NCBI GenBank assembly: GCA_021767245.1
Contig: JAASTO010000050.1
Coordinates: 1 to 15,084 of the forward strand
Source of the DNA: Balneolaceae bacterium
Lineage (GTDB): Bacteria; Bacteroidota; Rhodothermia; Balneolales; Balneolaceae
Direction of reading: 5' to 3'
Length of the DNA stretch: 15,084 nucleotides
Shown: one piece after another, positions 1 through 7,437 of the stretch
How positions within the stretch are numbered: the first letter of the stretch is position 1
Layout of the letters: each line of letters begins with the position of its first letter
Translations under genes and position numbers: made by a program
The notes under the pieces: generated by a model
Told to the model about the DNA's origin: nothing
Database searches by the model: none
The model's input: only the letters and a program-made list of their open reading frames with translations

Positions 1-387
1 GGTGGTTCCGATCGCATCTCCGCCACGGCGTTTTTCTTTCAGCTGATCCAGCAGTTTATGGTAGGGAAGGATCACATGGGCGGTCTGACTAATGAAAAAC
101 CGGCCTTCCAGGCTGAATCCCATTTCCTGAACCCCTTTGATCTCTTCAACCAGGGCCACAGGGTCTATGACCACACCATTACCGATCACACAATCGGCAT
201 CCCCATTAAAAATTCCGGATGGGATGAGGTGGAGGACGACTTTTTTGTCATCAAATTTGAGGGTATGTCCGGCGTTGGCCCCTCCCTGAAAACGAACCAC
301 AAAGTCCGATTCAGAACTGAGTAGATCAACGATCTTACCTTTACCTTCATCGCCCCACTGGGCACCAATTACAACTCTTGTACTCAT
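1..387 (-). CDS. purA: Adenylosuccinate synthetase, N-terminal part (runs off the window)
   Basis: PurA condenses IMP with aspartate using GTP to make adenylosuccinate, the first committed step from IMP to AMP, in the cytoplasm. The visible 129 residues start MSTRVVIGAQWGDEGKGK. They carry the GDEGKGK phosphate-binding loop at residues 12-18, with Asp13 in the catalytic position, and the GGANAGHT segment with His41. Both residues fall at the same numbers as in the E. coli enzyme, so the ATG at 385-387 is the right start. The last residues visible (GGDAIGTT) match the conserved stretch leading to TTGRGIGP, which would lie outside the window; about 300 residues are missing. A terminator at 400-424 separates it from the upstream STAS gene, so its promoter must overlap or lie inside that short gap, or it relies on read-through. 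Identification is secure. Confidence 0.96.
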   Translation of the reverse strand, partial: MSTRVVIGAQWGDEGKGKIVDLLSSESDFVVRFQGGANAGHTLKFDDKKVVLHLIPSGIFNGDADCVIGNGVVIDPVALVEEIKGVQEMGFSLEGRFFISQTAHVILPYHKLLDQLKEKRRGGDAIGTT

Positions 388-399
388 AAGTAAATCAAT

Positions 400-424
400 A
401 AAAAAGGGGTGCCAAACACCCCTT
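400..424 (-). terminator. Rho-independent terminator after the STAS gene
   Basis: Read on the minus strand, GGGGTG, a 5-nt loop (TTTGG) and CACCCC form a perfect 6-bp GC-rich stem followed by six T. It lies 25 bp past the stop codon of the STAS gene and only 12 bp before the purA start. It would end a secD-secF-STAS transcript. Being so close to the purA start, it could also act as an attenuation-type barrier for purA. Confidence 0.85.
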
Positions 425-449
425 ATCAGTTATAGAATTAAATCAAATA

Positions 450-791
450 TTAATCGTCAAATGATTCGGCGGCTTCTTCCACTGATTTGTAGTGCTTGAA
501 GACCGTGATCAATTTGGTGACAACCAACAGGCTTTCGATCTTATCGGTTGCATTGGCGATCCTAAGATCCCCACCCGCTTTACGCATGGTGGTAAGGCCG
601 CCAATAAGCATACCGAGACCGGATGAATTCATGAATTTAACTTTACCAAGATCAACTACAACATTGGTCTTACCGGCATCGATGAGTTCGTGCAGTTTTT
701 CGTTCAGACTAACCGCATCAGGGCCACCCATTACATTTCCCTTAAATTCGATAACAACGCTGTTGTAGCGTTCTGATGTATTAAAGCTCAT
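450..791 (-). CDS. STAS-domain anti-sigma-factor antagonist (SpoIIAA/RsbV family)
   Basis: This 113-residue protein is a single STAS domain, the usual size for the family. Such proteins bind an anti-sigma kinase (RsbW/SpoIIAB type) and free a sigma factor; phosphorylation of a conserved serine switches them off. The signature helix start is FMNSSGLGML at residues 53-62, so Ser56 is the likely phosphorylation site. The residue before it is Asn55 rather than the Asp of the Bacillus DSSGLG motif. The start at 791 is supported by an AGG-containing ribosome site about 8 nt upstream. It follows secF by only 24 bp and ends just before a strong terminator, so it is probably the last gene of the secDF operon. 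No partner kinase or sigma factor is in the window, so the regulated pathway is unknown. It may act on a phosphatase/kinase signalling network rather than on a sigma factor. Confidence 0.9.
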   Translation of the reverse strand: MSFNTSERYNSVVIEFKGNVMGGPDAVSLNEKLHELIDAGKTNVVVDLGKVKFMNSSGLGMLIGGLTTMRKAGGDLRIANATDKIESLLVVTKLITVFKHYKSVEEAAESFDD

Positions 792-815
792 AGAATTACC
801 TGTTGTTTTAAGATT

Positions 816-1727
816 TTAAGATTTTTTTGTGCGTTGTTCTAATTCAACCACTAGAGAACTGGCTACAAACAGTGAGCTGTAAGTACCCAAAACGATTCCT
901 ATCAGCAGTGCAAAAGAAAATCCTTTCAGCACTTCTCCGCCGAAAATAAACAGCACAAGCACCACAAACAAGGTGGTTAAAGAAGTAATTACCGTACGGC
1001 TTAAGGTGTCATTCAGACTCTTGTTTACCATCGGCATGAAATCCATCCCTTTATGAACGTTTGAATTCTCCCTGATACGGTCAAATACAACCACGGTATC
1101 GTTGAGGGAGTAACCCACAATGGTAAGGAAAGCGGCTATCAATGCCTGATCGATCTGCAAGCTGAATGGAACCCAATCTCCCAGTATGGTGAATATACCG
1201 AGTACGATCACTACATCATGCACAAGAGCTGCTACCGCACCGGCCGAGAAGGTCCAGTTTCGGAAACGAATCAGGATGTAGATGAAGATGATCACAATGG
1301 CATAGATCACAGCCTGAAGAGCTCCCCATTTCAGGTCTTCTGCAAAACGGGGACTGATCACATCTGTTTTTACCACGGTGAAGGGGTTATCGGGATGAAA
1401 TTCCCTGACCGTAGAAGATATGATCTGCTGAACTTCAGCCATCTCTTGCTCATTATCGGTTCTAATGAGGATCTCACTGTCTGAACCGAAAAGTTTCAGT
1501 TCCGGAGTACTGCCAAGCGGCTCAGAAAGGTCTGAACGCAGCTCAACCACACTGATCGGGTTCTCAAAATCGAGGACGAATTCTTTACCTCCTCGGAAGT
1601 CAATTCCGTACTGGAGTCCTTTCGTTAAAATTGCCCCTAAGGAGGCGATGAAAAGCACGGCGGAAAATATATAAGCAGCCTTGTGCTTCGAAATAAAATC
1701 TATACTTGGTGTTTCAAACCATCTCAT
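816..1727 (-). CDS. secF: Protein translocase subunit SecF
   Basis: SecF pairs with SecD in the inner membrane and uses the proton gradient to pull proteins emerging from SecYEG into the periplasm. The 303-residue length is typical. A first membrane helix lies at about residues 17-35, followed by the family motif GIDFRGG at 41-47, the periplasmic P1 region (about 48-130), then five membrane helices. The conserved helix-4 motif is NDTVVVFDRIREN at about 209-221, with Asp210 in the proton-pathway position. The ATG at 1727 fits, with MRWFE as a normal SecF beginning. It starts 40 bp after secD stops and is followed 24 bp later by a STAS gene. SecD and SecF are separate here, unlike the fused SecDF of many Bacteroidota. 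Confidence 0.97.
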   Translation of the reverse strand: MRWFETPSIDFISKHKAAYIFSAVLFIASLGAILTKGLQYGIDFRGGKEFVLDFENPISVVELRSDLSEPLGSTPELKLFGSDSEILIRTDNEQEMAEVQQIISSTVREFHPDNPFTVVKTDVISPRFAEDLKWGALQAVIYAIVIIFIYILIRFRNWTFSAGAVAALVHDVVIVLGIFTILGDWVPFSLQIDQALIAAFLTIVGYSLNDTVVVFDRIRENSNVHKGMDFMPMVNKSLNDTLSRTVITSLTTLFVVLVLFIFGGEVLKGFSFALLIGIVLGTYSSLFVASSLVVELEQRTKKS

Positions 1728-1767
1728 AATATTAGTCTTTTAATCGTTTTAAATTTCTTTTTGATAA

Positions 1768-3582
1768 TTAACCGAAGCTTACTGCATTCTTCTTGGCTTG
1801 TATCAGGTAATCAACCACAACTCGGGTGATCACGATGGCACTGAAGAGTGAAGCCACAATACCTGCCATCAGCGTAACGGCGAAACCTTTGATAGGTCCT
1901 ACTCCAAAACTGAACAGGATGATAGCAACAAAGAAGGTGGTTACGTTGGCATCCACAATGGCACTCATGGCATTTGCATAACCGGCTTCGATGGATGCCT
2001 TGATGGTTTTTCCGGTGCGCTGCTCTTCACGGATACGGTCAAAGATCAGCACGTTGGCATCTACCGCCATACCAATGGTCAGTACAATACCGGCAATACC
2101 CGGCAGAGTCAGTGTGGCTTTGAAAGCAGCCAGAATACCGAGAATAAAGATGATGTTAAGCAGCAGTGCCAGGTCAGCAATACCTCCACCGGTTCGGTAA
2201 TAAACGATCATAAAGATGGCCACGATCCCAAGTCCTACAAGAATGGAATTCAATCCGGCCTGAATGGATTCAGCACCGAGGGTAGCACCAACGGTACGCT
2301 CTTCCATGATCTCGAGAGGAGCGGGGAGGGCACCTGAAAGCAGAATGTTAACCAGATCCTCCGCTTCACTAACACCGTCAAGTCCGGTAATGGATGATCG
2401 ACCATTGGAGATCTTGGTTTGTACGTTAGGATAAGAGAAAACAAAACCATCCAGTACAATGGCAACGGGCTTCCCGATATTGGCACCGGTGATACGTCCC
2501 CATTTACGGGCTCCTTCACTATTCATGCTCATAGAAACTTCTGGCACGTTGGTGGCAGGATCAAATTGAACACTCGCTGCTTCGATCACATCACCGGTCA
2601 GTTCAACCTGAGTTCTTACACCGATGAGCTGATAAAGTTCTTCTCCGGCTTGTCCGGGCAGGGGATTCGCACTCCACATAACCGTAGTGTTACGCGGTAG
2701 CATACGCTGAATGTCTTCATTTCTCAGAAGATCCATTACACGCGAAGTATCCTCAGCTGTGGCATAGCCAAACAGATATGGGCTTTGGGCCGGAACAAGT
2801 ACTTCATCCAGAGGATTGAATTGATTGTTGACAACACTGTCAGCAGTGTCAGTTGGTTGCTCAAAGGAGTCATAGTATTCGTAGGTTTGATTTACGAATG
2901 AACGAAATTCTTCAGCATCGGCCGCCAGGCGGAATTCCAGTCGTGCCGTTCCTTTAAGCAGATTACGAACACGTTCTTTGTCCTCAACACCAGGAAGCTC
3001 AACCACAATACGGTTTTGTCCCTGCTTCACAATAGAAGGCTCGGTTACACCATAACGGTCAACACGGGTCCTGATAATTTCGATGGCACGATCCAGGGCA
3101 GACTGTCGCTGTGTTTTCAGGAAAGTGGCTATCTCTTCGTTGGTAGAGCGACGGGTGATGTCCATAGCGTCATTTCGGTAATAACGGCTCAGGCGTGCAT
3201 CAGGATCTCTTGATTCAAACTCAGCAACCATTTCGTCAATGAAGTCGCTGTTATTTTCAATAGAACGTTGTTCAGCCACATCGATCACGTCGTTTAATAA
3301 CTCGTCAGCATTTTCGCCGGCCAGTTCCCTGATAAGCTGGGGTACACCCACTTCAAGGGTTACGTGCATTCCACCCTGAAGGTCAAGCCCCAGAGATAAC
3401 ATATTCGTACGCAGGTATTCAAGTTTCTCAGCGTTTTCTTCGGTGTATTGAGCCGCTTCAGAAGCACTGAGATCCTCAATATAGTTCTGCTCCAGTTGAT
3501 ACTGTACTGTCGGGTACAGGTAGTAGATGGTAAGGGCTAAAAAAGCCACTATCGTACCAATTTTAAATCCGTTTCCTTGCAT
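1768..3582 (-). CDS. secD: Protein translocase subunit SecD
   Basis: SecD is the larger partner of SecF in proton-driven completion of Sec export. The 604 residues show a first membrane helix at about 8-24, the conserved GLDLQGG motif at 65-71, a long periplasmic P1 domain with the ELPGV segment and KGTARLEF, and a C-terminal membrane block of five helices from roughly residue 435 to 595. That block carries DANVLIFDRIREE at 508-520. The P1 head region contains an acidic, low-complexity stretch (about 235-265) that I take as lineage-specific. The ATG at 3582 gives a short cytoplasmic lead before helix 1; the Shine-Dalgarno match is weak, as is common in this group. No yajC is seen; the gene upstream encodes an unrelated membrane-anchored protein. 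It is likely co-transcribed with secF. Confidence 0.97.
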   Translation of the reverse strand: MQGNGFKIGTIVAFLALTIYYLYPTVQYQLEQNYIEDLSASEAAQYTEENAEKLEYLRTNMLSLGLDLQGGMHVTLEVGVPQLIRELAGENADELLNDVIDVAEQRSIENNSDFIDEMVAEFESRDPDARLSRYYRNDAMDITRRSTNEEIATFLKTQRQSALDRAIEIIRTRVDRYGVTEPSIVKQGQNRIVVELPGVEDKERVRNLLKGTARLEFRLAADAEEFRSFVNQTYEYYDSFEQPTDTADSVVNNQFNPLDEVLVPAQSPYLFGYATAEDTSRVMDLLRNEDIQRMLPRNTTVMWSANPLPGQAGEELYQLIGVRTQVELTGDVIEAASVQFDPATNVPEVSMSMNSEGARKWGRITGANIGKPVAIVLDGFVFSYPNVQTKISNGRSSITGLDGVSEAEDLVNILLSGALPAPLEIMEERTVGATLGAESIQAGLNSILVGLGIVAIFMIVYYRTGGGIADLALLLNIIFILGILAAFKATLTLPGIAGIVLTIGMAVDANVLIFDRIREEQRTGKTIKASIEAGYANAMSAIVDANVTTFFVAIILFSFGVGPIKGFAVTLMAGIVASLFSAIVITRVVVDYLIQAKKNAVSFG

Positions 3583-3636
3583 GGTAATATGATTTATTAA
3601 GTAATTTGTTGTTTTGGATGTTTTGAAAAATGATCG

Positions 3637-3663
3637 GATCCGTTTAAAAATATGAAACGGATC
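3637..3663 (-). terminator. Inverted repeat between the unknown gene and secD, possible terminator or operator
   Basis: GATCCGTTT (3637-3645) and AAACGGATC (3655-3663) form a perfect 9-bp dyad with a 9-nt loop. On the minus strand it is followed after six bases by five T, so it may be a weak terminator for the unknown gene ending at 3727. It sits 55 bp upstream of the secD start, so it could instead be a protein-binding site controlling secD. The sequence alone does not decide. Confidence 0.4.
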
Positions 3664-3726
3664 AGAATAGCATCAGAACCACATCTTAAGGTCCCATTGC
3701 CAAATAAGAAGAAAAGTCGTTGGTCG

Positions 3727-4281
3727 CTAAGGAGCGTTTATAGCCGTTCCACTGGTAAAAGGAGAGAGGTGGTAGTTGGCAGCAGGCTCGGGGTTACTTT
3801 GAGTCCCGACTTCTGCAGCGATGGGTTCATCTTTAGAGTATACTACCGTAGTTTTTCCGTATGGTGCATATCCATCTGCAGGGATCAGAGAATAGGGTTG
3901 AGCCTGTTTGATGATTACGGCTTTAGCCATACCAGAGGAGGATTCCTGATAGGAATTCCACTCTTTGATCAACAATTGATACACTTCATTTTCATCCTGA
4001 GACCCATCTCTGACCGGTAATTCAAAATCTTCGGCGTGGGCCGTTACAAGGGCAGAAGCTTGCCGTACAACGGTCTCGAAACCTTCTTGAGAGGATGAGA
4101 GTCCACGGATCTGATCCGCAACACCGGCATTACTGCTATTTTTCAGGTTGGATTGCAACCATAAAGCAAAGGCATCGTGTGTTTCGTGCACGCCAGCCGG
4201 CTTCAGGAAATAAACAATGATCCCGGCCAGCAGCAGTGCTGCCCCATAGGTTTGGATGATATGTTGGCGGAAAAATTTCAT
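3727..4281 (-). CDS. Hypothetical membrane-anchored periplasmic protein
   Basis: I do not recognise this 184-residue protein. It has a short basic start (MKFFRQHIIQTYG), one hydrophobic helix at about residues 12-26 (GAALLLAGIIVYFL) and no obvious signal-peptidase site. It is therefore probably anchored by its N terminus with the remaining ~155 residues in the periplasm. The middle is helical and polar (about 30-125). The C-terminal third is richer in Pro, Tyr and Ser and looks extended or disordered. There is no cysteine for a lipoprotein. The start is supported by AGG about 6 nt upstream. It begins 59 bp after uvrA ends and precedes secD by 144 bp, a place where yajC often stands, but size and sequence do not fit YajC. 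Its position suggests, but does not prove, a link with secretion or the envelope. Confidence 0.75.
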   Translation of the reverse strand: MKFFRQHIIQTYGAALLLAGIIVYFLKPAGVHETHDAFALWLQSNLKNSSNAGVADQIRGLSSSQEGFETVVRQASALVTAHAEDFELPVRDGSQDENEVYQLLIKEWNSYQESSSGMAKAVIIKQAQPYSLIPADGYAPYGKTTVVYSKDEPIAAEVGTQSNPEPAANYHLSPFTSGTAINAP

Positions 4282-4340
4282 ACAGACCTAAAATATAAAC
4301 AACTAAAGATCCATTATGAATAGAATTTCAGAAAAATTAC

Positions 4341-7178
4341 TTAAGCGGTGACTTTCGCCAGTCTTTCGAATTCTTCTTTCAGGAAACGGCCGGTATGTGA
4401 CCTATCTATTTCGGCCACTTCTTCCGGAGTACCTGTTGCAATGATCTCACCACCACCGGCGCCGCCCTCAGGACCAAGGTCGATGATCCAGTCGGCCGCT
4501 TTAATCAGGTCCAGGTTATGCTCGATGACCATCACTGTATTTCCTTTTTCAACCAGCCTTTGGATCACATCCACCAGCATGCGCACGTCCTGAAAGTGAA
4601 GTCCTGTGGTCGGTTCATCCATCACGTATAAGGTATCACCGGTTCCCACTTTAGATAGCTCACGTGCCAGTTTGATACGCTGGGCTTCCCCCCCCGAGAG
4701 GGTTGTGGATGATTGCCCCAAAGTCAGATACCCAAGCCCCACATCCACCATGGTACCTAAAATTCGGCTAATGGCAGGTTGGGCATCAAAAAACTCAGCA
4801 GCTTCACTGATCGGCATCTTGAGTACGTCAGAGATATTTTTTCCCTTATAATAGATCTCGAGGGTCTCTCGGTTATACCGTTTGCCGTTACATGTTTCAC
4901 AGGTTACATACACATCAGGCAGGAAATTCATCTCGATTTTGCGAACACCATCCCCATTACATTCTTCGCAGCGGCCACCTTTCACATTAAAGGAGAATCG
5001 CCCCTGATCGTACCCGCGGATCTTCGATTCCGGTAATTCGGCAAACAATCGGCGAACGTGATCGAACACCTTGGTGTAGGTTCCGGGATTGGATCTCGGG
5101 GTTCGCCCGATCGGACTTTGGTCGATGGAAATGATCTTGTCCACATTGTCGATGCCTTCAATAGTATCGTAGGGAAGGGGAACCGTTTTGGATTTATAAA
5201 AATGATTGGAAAGTATAGGAACCAGCGTCTGATTGATCAGTGAACTCTTCCCGCTTCCACTTACCCCGGTCACGCTAATGAACTTGCCAAGCGGTACTTC
5301 CAGATCCTGATGTTTCAGGTTGTGGCCCCGGGCGTTCGTTACTCTGATGGTTTTTTCATTGCCTTTGCGCCGTTCTTCCGGGATCGCAATGACTTCCTCA
5401 TCATTCAGGAACTTGGCAGTATTCGAATTTGGATCCAGTTCCCCGGGTTTACCGGAGGTTACGATATGGCCGCCATTAACTCCGGCTCCGGGACCAAGAT
5501 CTACCACAAAATCAGCATGCTCAATAGTCTCCCGGTCGTGTTCCACCACAAGCACTGAATTACCGAGATCCCTGAGCGTTTCAAGAGATCGAATGAGTTT
5601 GATGTTATCTCTTTGATGAAGACCAATACTTGGCTCATCCAGAATATAGAGAACACCTACCAGTTGAGTTCCTATTTGAGTGGCCAAGCGAATTCTCTGA
5701 GCCTCACCGCCACTGAGAGTCTGTGCTTCACGATCCAGACTCAGGTAGGTCAGCCCGACATTCAAGAGGAAGTCGAGCCGGTCACGGATCTCTTTCAGAA
5801 CCTGATTACCGATGATCTGCTGTCGCTCTGTGAGGTTTATTCCATACAGCGTATCACGCAATTCCTGAATATCTTTTTGCACCAGATCGTGGATGGTATA
5901 TCCGTCAATTTTATAGGAAAGGGCCTCTTTGTTGAGCCGACCACCCTCGCAATCGGGGCAGGTCACTTTATCCATGAAGGCCTTGGCCTTATCACGCTGC
6001 TTGTTAGATTTACTGTTGTGATACTGATCGGTGATTGTATTGCGCAGTCCCTCAAACTTATGTTTGTAAGTAACAGAATTATCCTTGAAATCATAACTGA
6101 CTGAGAACTTCTGATCTCCGCTGCCATTCATTAGCAGGTCTTTCAGTTCTTCCGGATAGTCTTTGATCGGAGTATCGAAATCCAGGTCAAAAGTTTTGAG
6201 AATAGCTTTGAGCTGCTTGAATACAAAAATATCCCGGGGCGCTCCCAGAAAGCGTATCCCACCCTCAGCCATACTTTGCTCAGCATTTGGAACAAGAAGT
6301 TCCCAGCTTACATCATAGGTATAGCCCAGTCCCTCGCAGGTGTTGCAATAGCCGTAGGGTGAGTTAAAAGAAAACAGGTTGGGAGCCGGATCTTCATAGG
6401 CAAGGCCACTTTCAGTATCGAAGAGATTCTGAGAGTACAATTGGTCTTTAAATTCATCGCCTTCTTTGATGGCAAGGATCACGTTCCCATCGGCCATTTC
6501 CAGTGCCAGACGAATACTGTCGGCAATGCGTTTTTCGCTTTTTTGCGAGATCACGAATCGGTCTACCACAATTTCGATATTGTGGGTTTTGTAGCGATCC
6601 AGCTTCATGTCATTTTCCAGATCGTGGAATTCACCATCAATGCGGGCACTTACAAACCCCTGTTTGATGGTTTGTTCAAACAGTTCGCGATAATGCCCTT
6701 TTCGACCACGAACTACCGGTGCCAGGCAATAGGCCTTGGTGCCTTCGGGCATGTCCATAACATTGGCAACTACCTGATCGGCGGACTGCTTTTCCATTTT
6801 GTTGCCCGTCTTATATGAGTATGGGATTCCGACCCGGGCATACAGCAATCTGAGAAAATCATAGATCTCTGTGACCGTACCAACCGTGGAACGGGGATTT
6901 CGGTTGGTGGTCTTTTGGTCAATCGAGATCACCGGTGAAAGTCCGTCTATGAAATCTACCGCAGGACGTTCCATCATACCCAGAAACTGCCGGGCATAGG
7001 CGGAAAGGGATTCCAGGAACCGGCGCTGACCTTCAGCGTAGATGGTGTCGAAGGCGAGTGAAGATTTCCCTGAACCGGAGAGTCCGGTTATGACCACAAG
7101 CTGATCGCGGGGAATATCGATATCAATGTTTTGGAGGTTGTGTTCGCGTGCTCCGCGTACTACAATATTATGCTGCAA
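4341..7178 (-). CDS. uvrA: Excinuclease ABC subunit A
   Basis: UvrA is the damage sensor of nucleotide excision repair; a dimer scans DNA and loads UvrB. The 945 residues match the family length. Two ABC ATPase modules are visible: Walker A GLSGSGKSS at 32-40 and GVSGSGKSS near 637-645, and signature LSGGEAQRI near residues 485 and 825. Zinc-binding cysteine pairs are present: CNTC near 277, CPDC near 404, and CEEC near 735 with CETC following it. The protein begins QHNIVVRGAREHNLQNI, the normal UvrA start, but the codon is TTG (7176-7178). No ATG lies between it and the in-frame TGA upstream, so TTG, or less likely ATT/ATC just before it, must be used. No obvious LexA-type box is visible upstream. 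The next gene follows after 59 bp and may be co-transcribed. Confidence 0.97.
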   Translation of the reverse strand: MQHNIVVRGAREHNLQNIDIDIPRDQLVVITGLSGSGKSSLAFDTIYAEGQRRFLESLSAYARQFLGMMERPAVDFIDGLSPVISIDQKTTNRNPRSTVGTVTEIYDFLRLLYARVGIPYSYKTGNKMEKQSADQVVANVMDMPEGTKAYCLAPVVRGRKGHYRELFEQTIKQGFVSARIDGEFHDLENDMKLDRYKTHNIEIVVDRFVISQKSEKRIADSIRLALEMADGNVILAIKEGDEFKDQLYSQNLFDTESGLAYEDPAPNLFSFNSPYGYCNTCEGLGYTYDVSWELLVPNAEQSMAEGGIRFLGAPRDIFVFKQLKAILKTFDLDFDTPIKDYPEELKDLLMNGSGDQKFSVSYDFKDNSVTYKHKFEGLRNTITDQYHNSKSNKQRDKAKAFMDKVTCPDCEGGRLNKEALSYKIDGYTIHDLVQKDIQELRDTLYGINLTERQQIIGNQVLKEIRDRLDFLLNVGLTYLSLDREAQTLSGGEAQRIRLATQIGTQLVGVLYILDEPSIGLHQRDNIKLIRSLETLRDLGNSVLVVEHDRETIEHADFVVDLGPGAGVNGGHIVTSGKPGELDPNSNTAKFLNDEEVIAIPEERRKGNEKTIRVTNARGHNLKHQDLEVPLGKFISVTGVSGSGKSSLINQTLVPILSNHFYKSKTVPLPYDTIEGIDNVDKIISIDQSPIGRTPRSNPGTYTKVFDHVRRLFAELPESKIRGYDQGRFSFNVKGGRCEECNGDGVRKIEMNFLPDVYVTCETCNGKRYNRETLEIYYKGKNISDVLKMPISEAAEFFDAQPAISRILGTMVDVGLGYLTLGQSSTTLSGGEAQRIKLARELSKVGTGDTLYVMDEPTTGLHFQDVRMLVDVIQRLVEKGNTVMVIEHNLDLIKAADWIIDLGPEGGAGGGEIIATGTPEEVAEIDRSHTGRFLKEEFERLAKVTA

Positions 7179-7329
7179 TGGAATGATTGTTTTTGAAATT
7201 CAGAACTTCACAAAATACAAAAACAGCTGACCGAATTCCTTCATTCCTTAAAAGAAAAGTCCGGTTCAAAAATCGAATATGAGTTCGAGAAAGGAACGAG
7301 ATCTAAGATCAGGGAAAGTGGGTGTTATG

Positions 7330-7357
7330 GTCATTCTCGCGAAGGCTTGAATCCCAT
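7330..7357. repeat. Degenerate intergenic hairpin repeat
   Basis: The stretch from GTCATTCTCGCG to GAATCCCAT resembles a degraded copy of the common intergenic palindrome of the form GTCATTC-tCGCGAA-GGC-GAATCC found in many bacteria. The arms ATTC/GAAT and GC/GC still pair, but the two central pairs are mismatched. It lies in the 259-bp gap between the cyclase stop and the uvrA start. The rest of that gap shows no gene and no convincing terminator. Recognition is by eye and by memory of similar repeats. Confidence 0.35.
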
Positions 7358-7437
7358 GTCTGCCACGACTTCGATTCTTAAACCATACAAACTTAACATA
7401 TCTCAGCTCTAAGCCATAGTATGACTAAGCCTGAATA

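Noticed and set aside
3698..3711. TGCCAAATAAGAAG, also present at 10256-10269
   Set aside because: A 14-base match of AT-rich sequence is expected about once by chance in a window of this size, and the flanks do not align.
5613..6104. 163-codon plus-strand open frame inside uvrA
   Set aside because: It is antisense to a well-conserved UvrA region and has no recognisable domain or start signal; a shadow frame.
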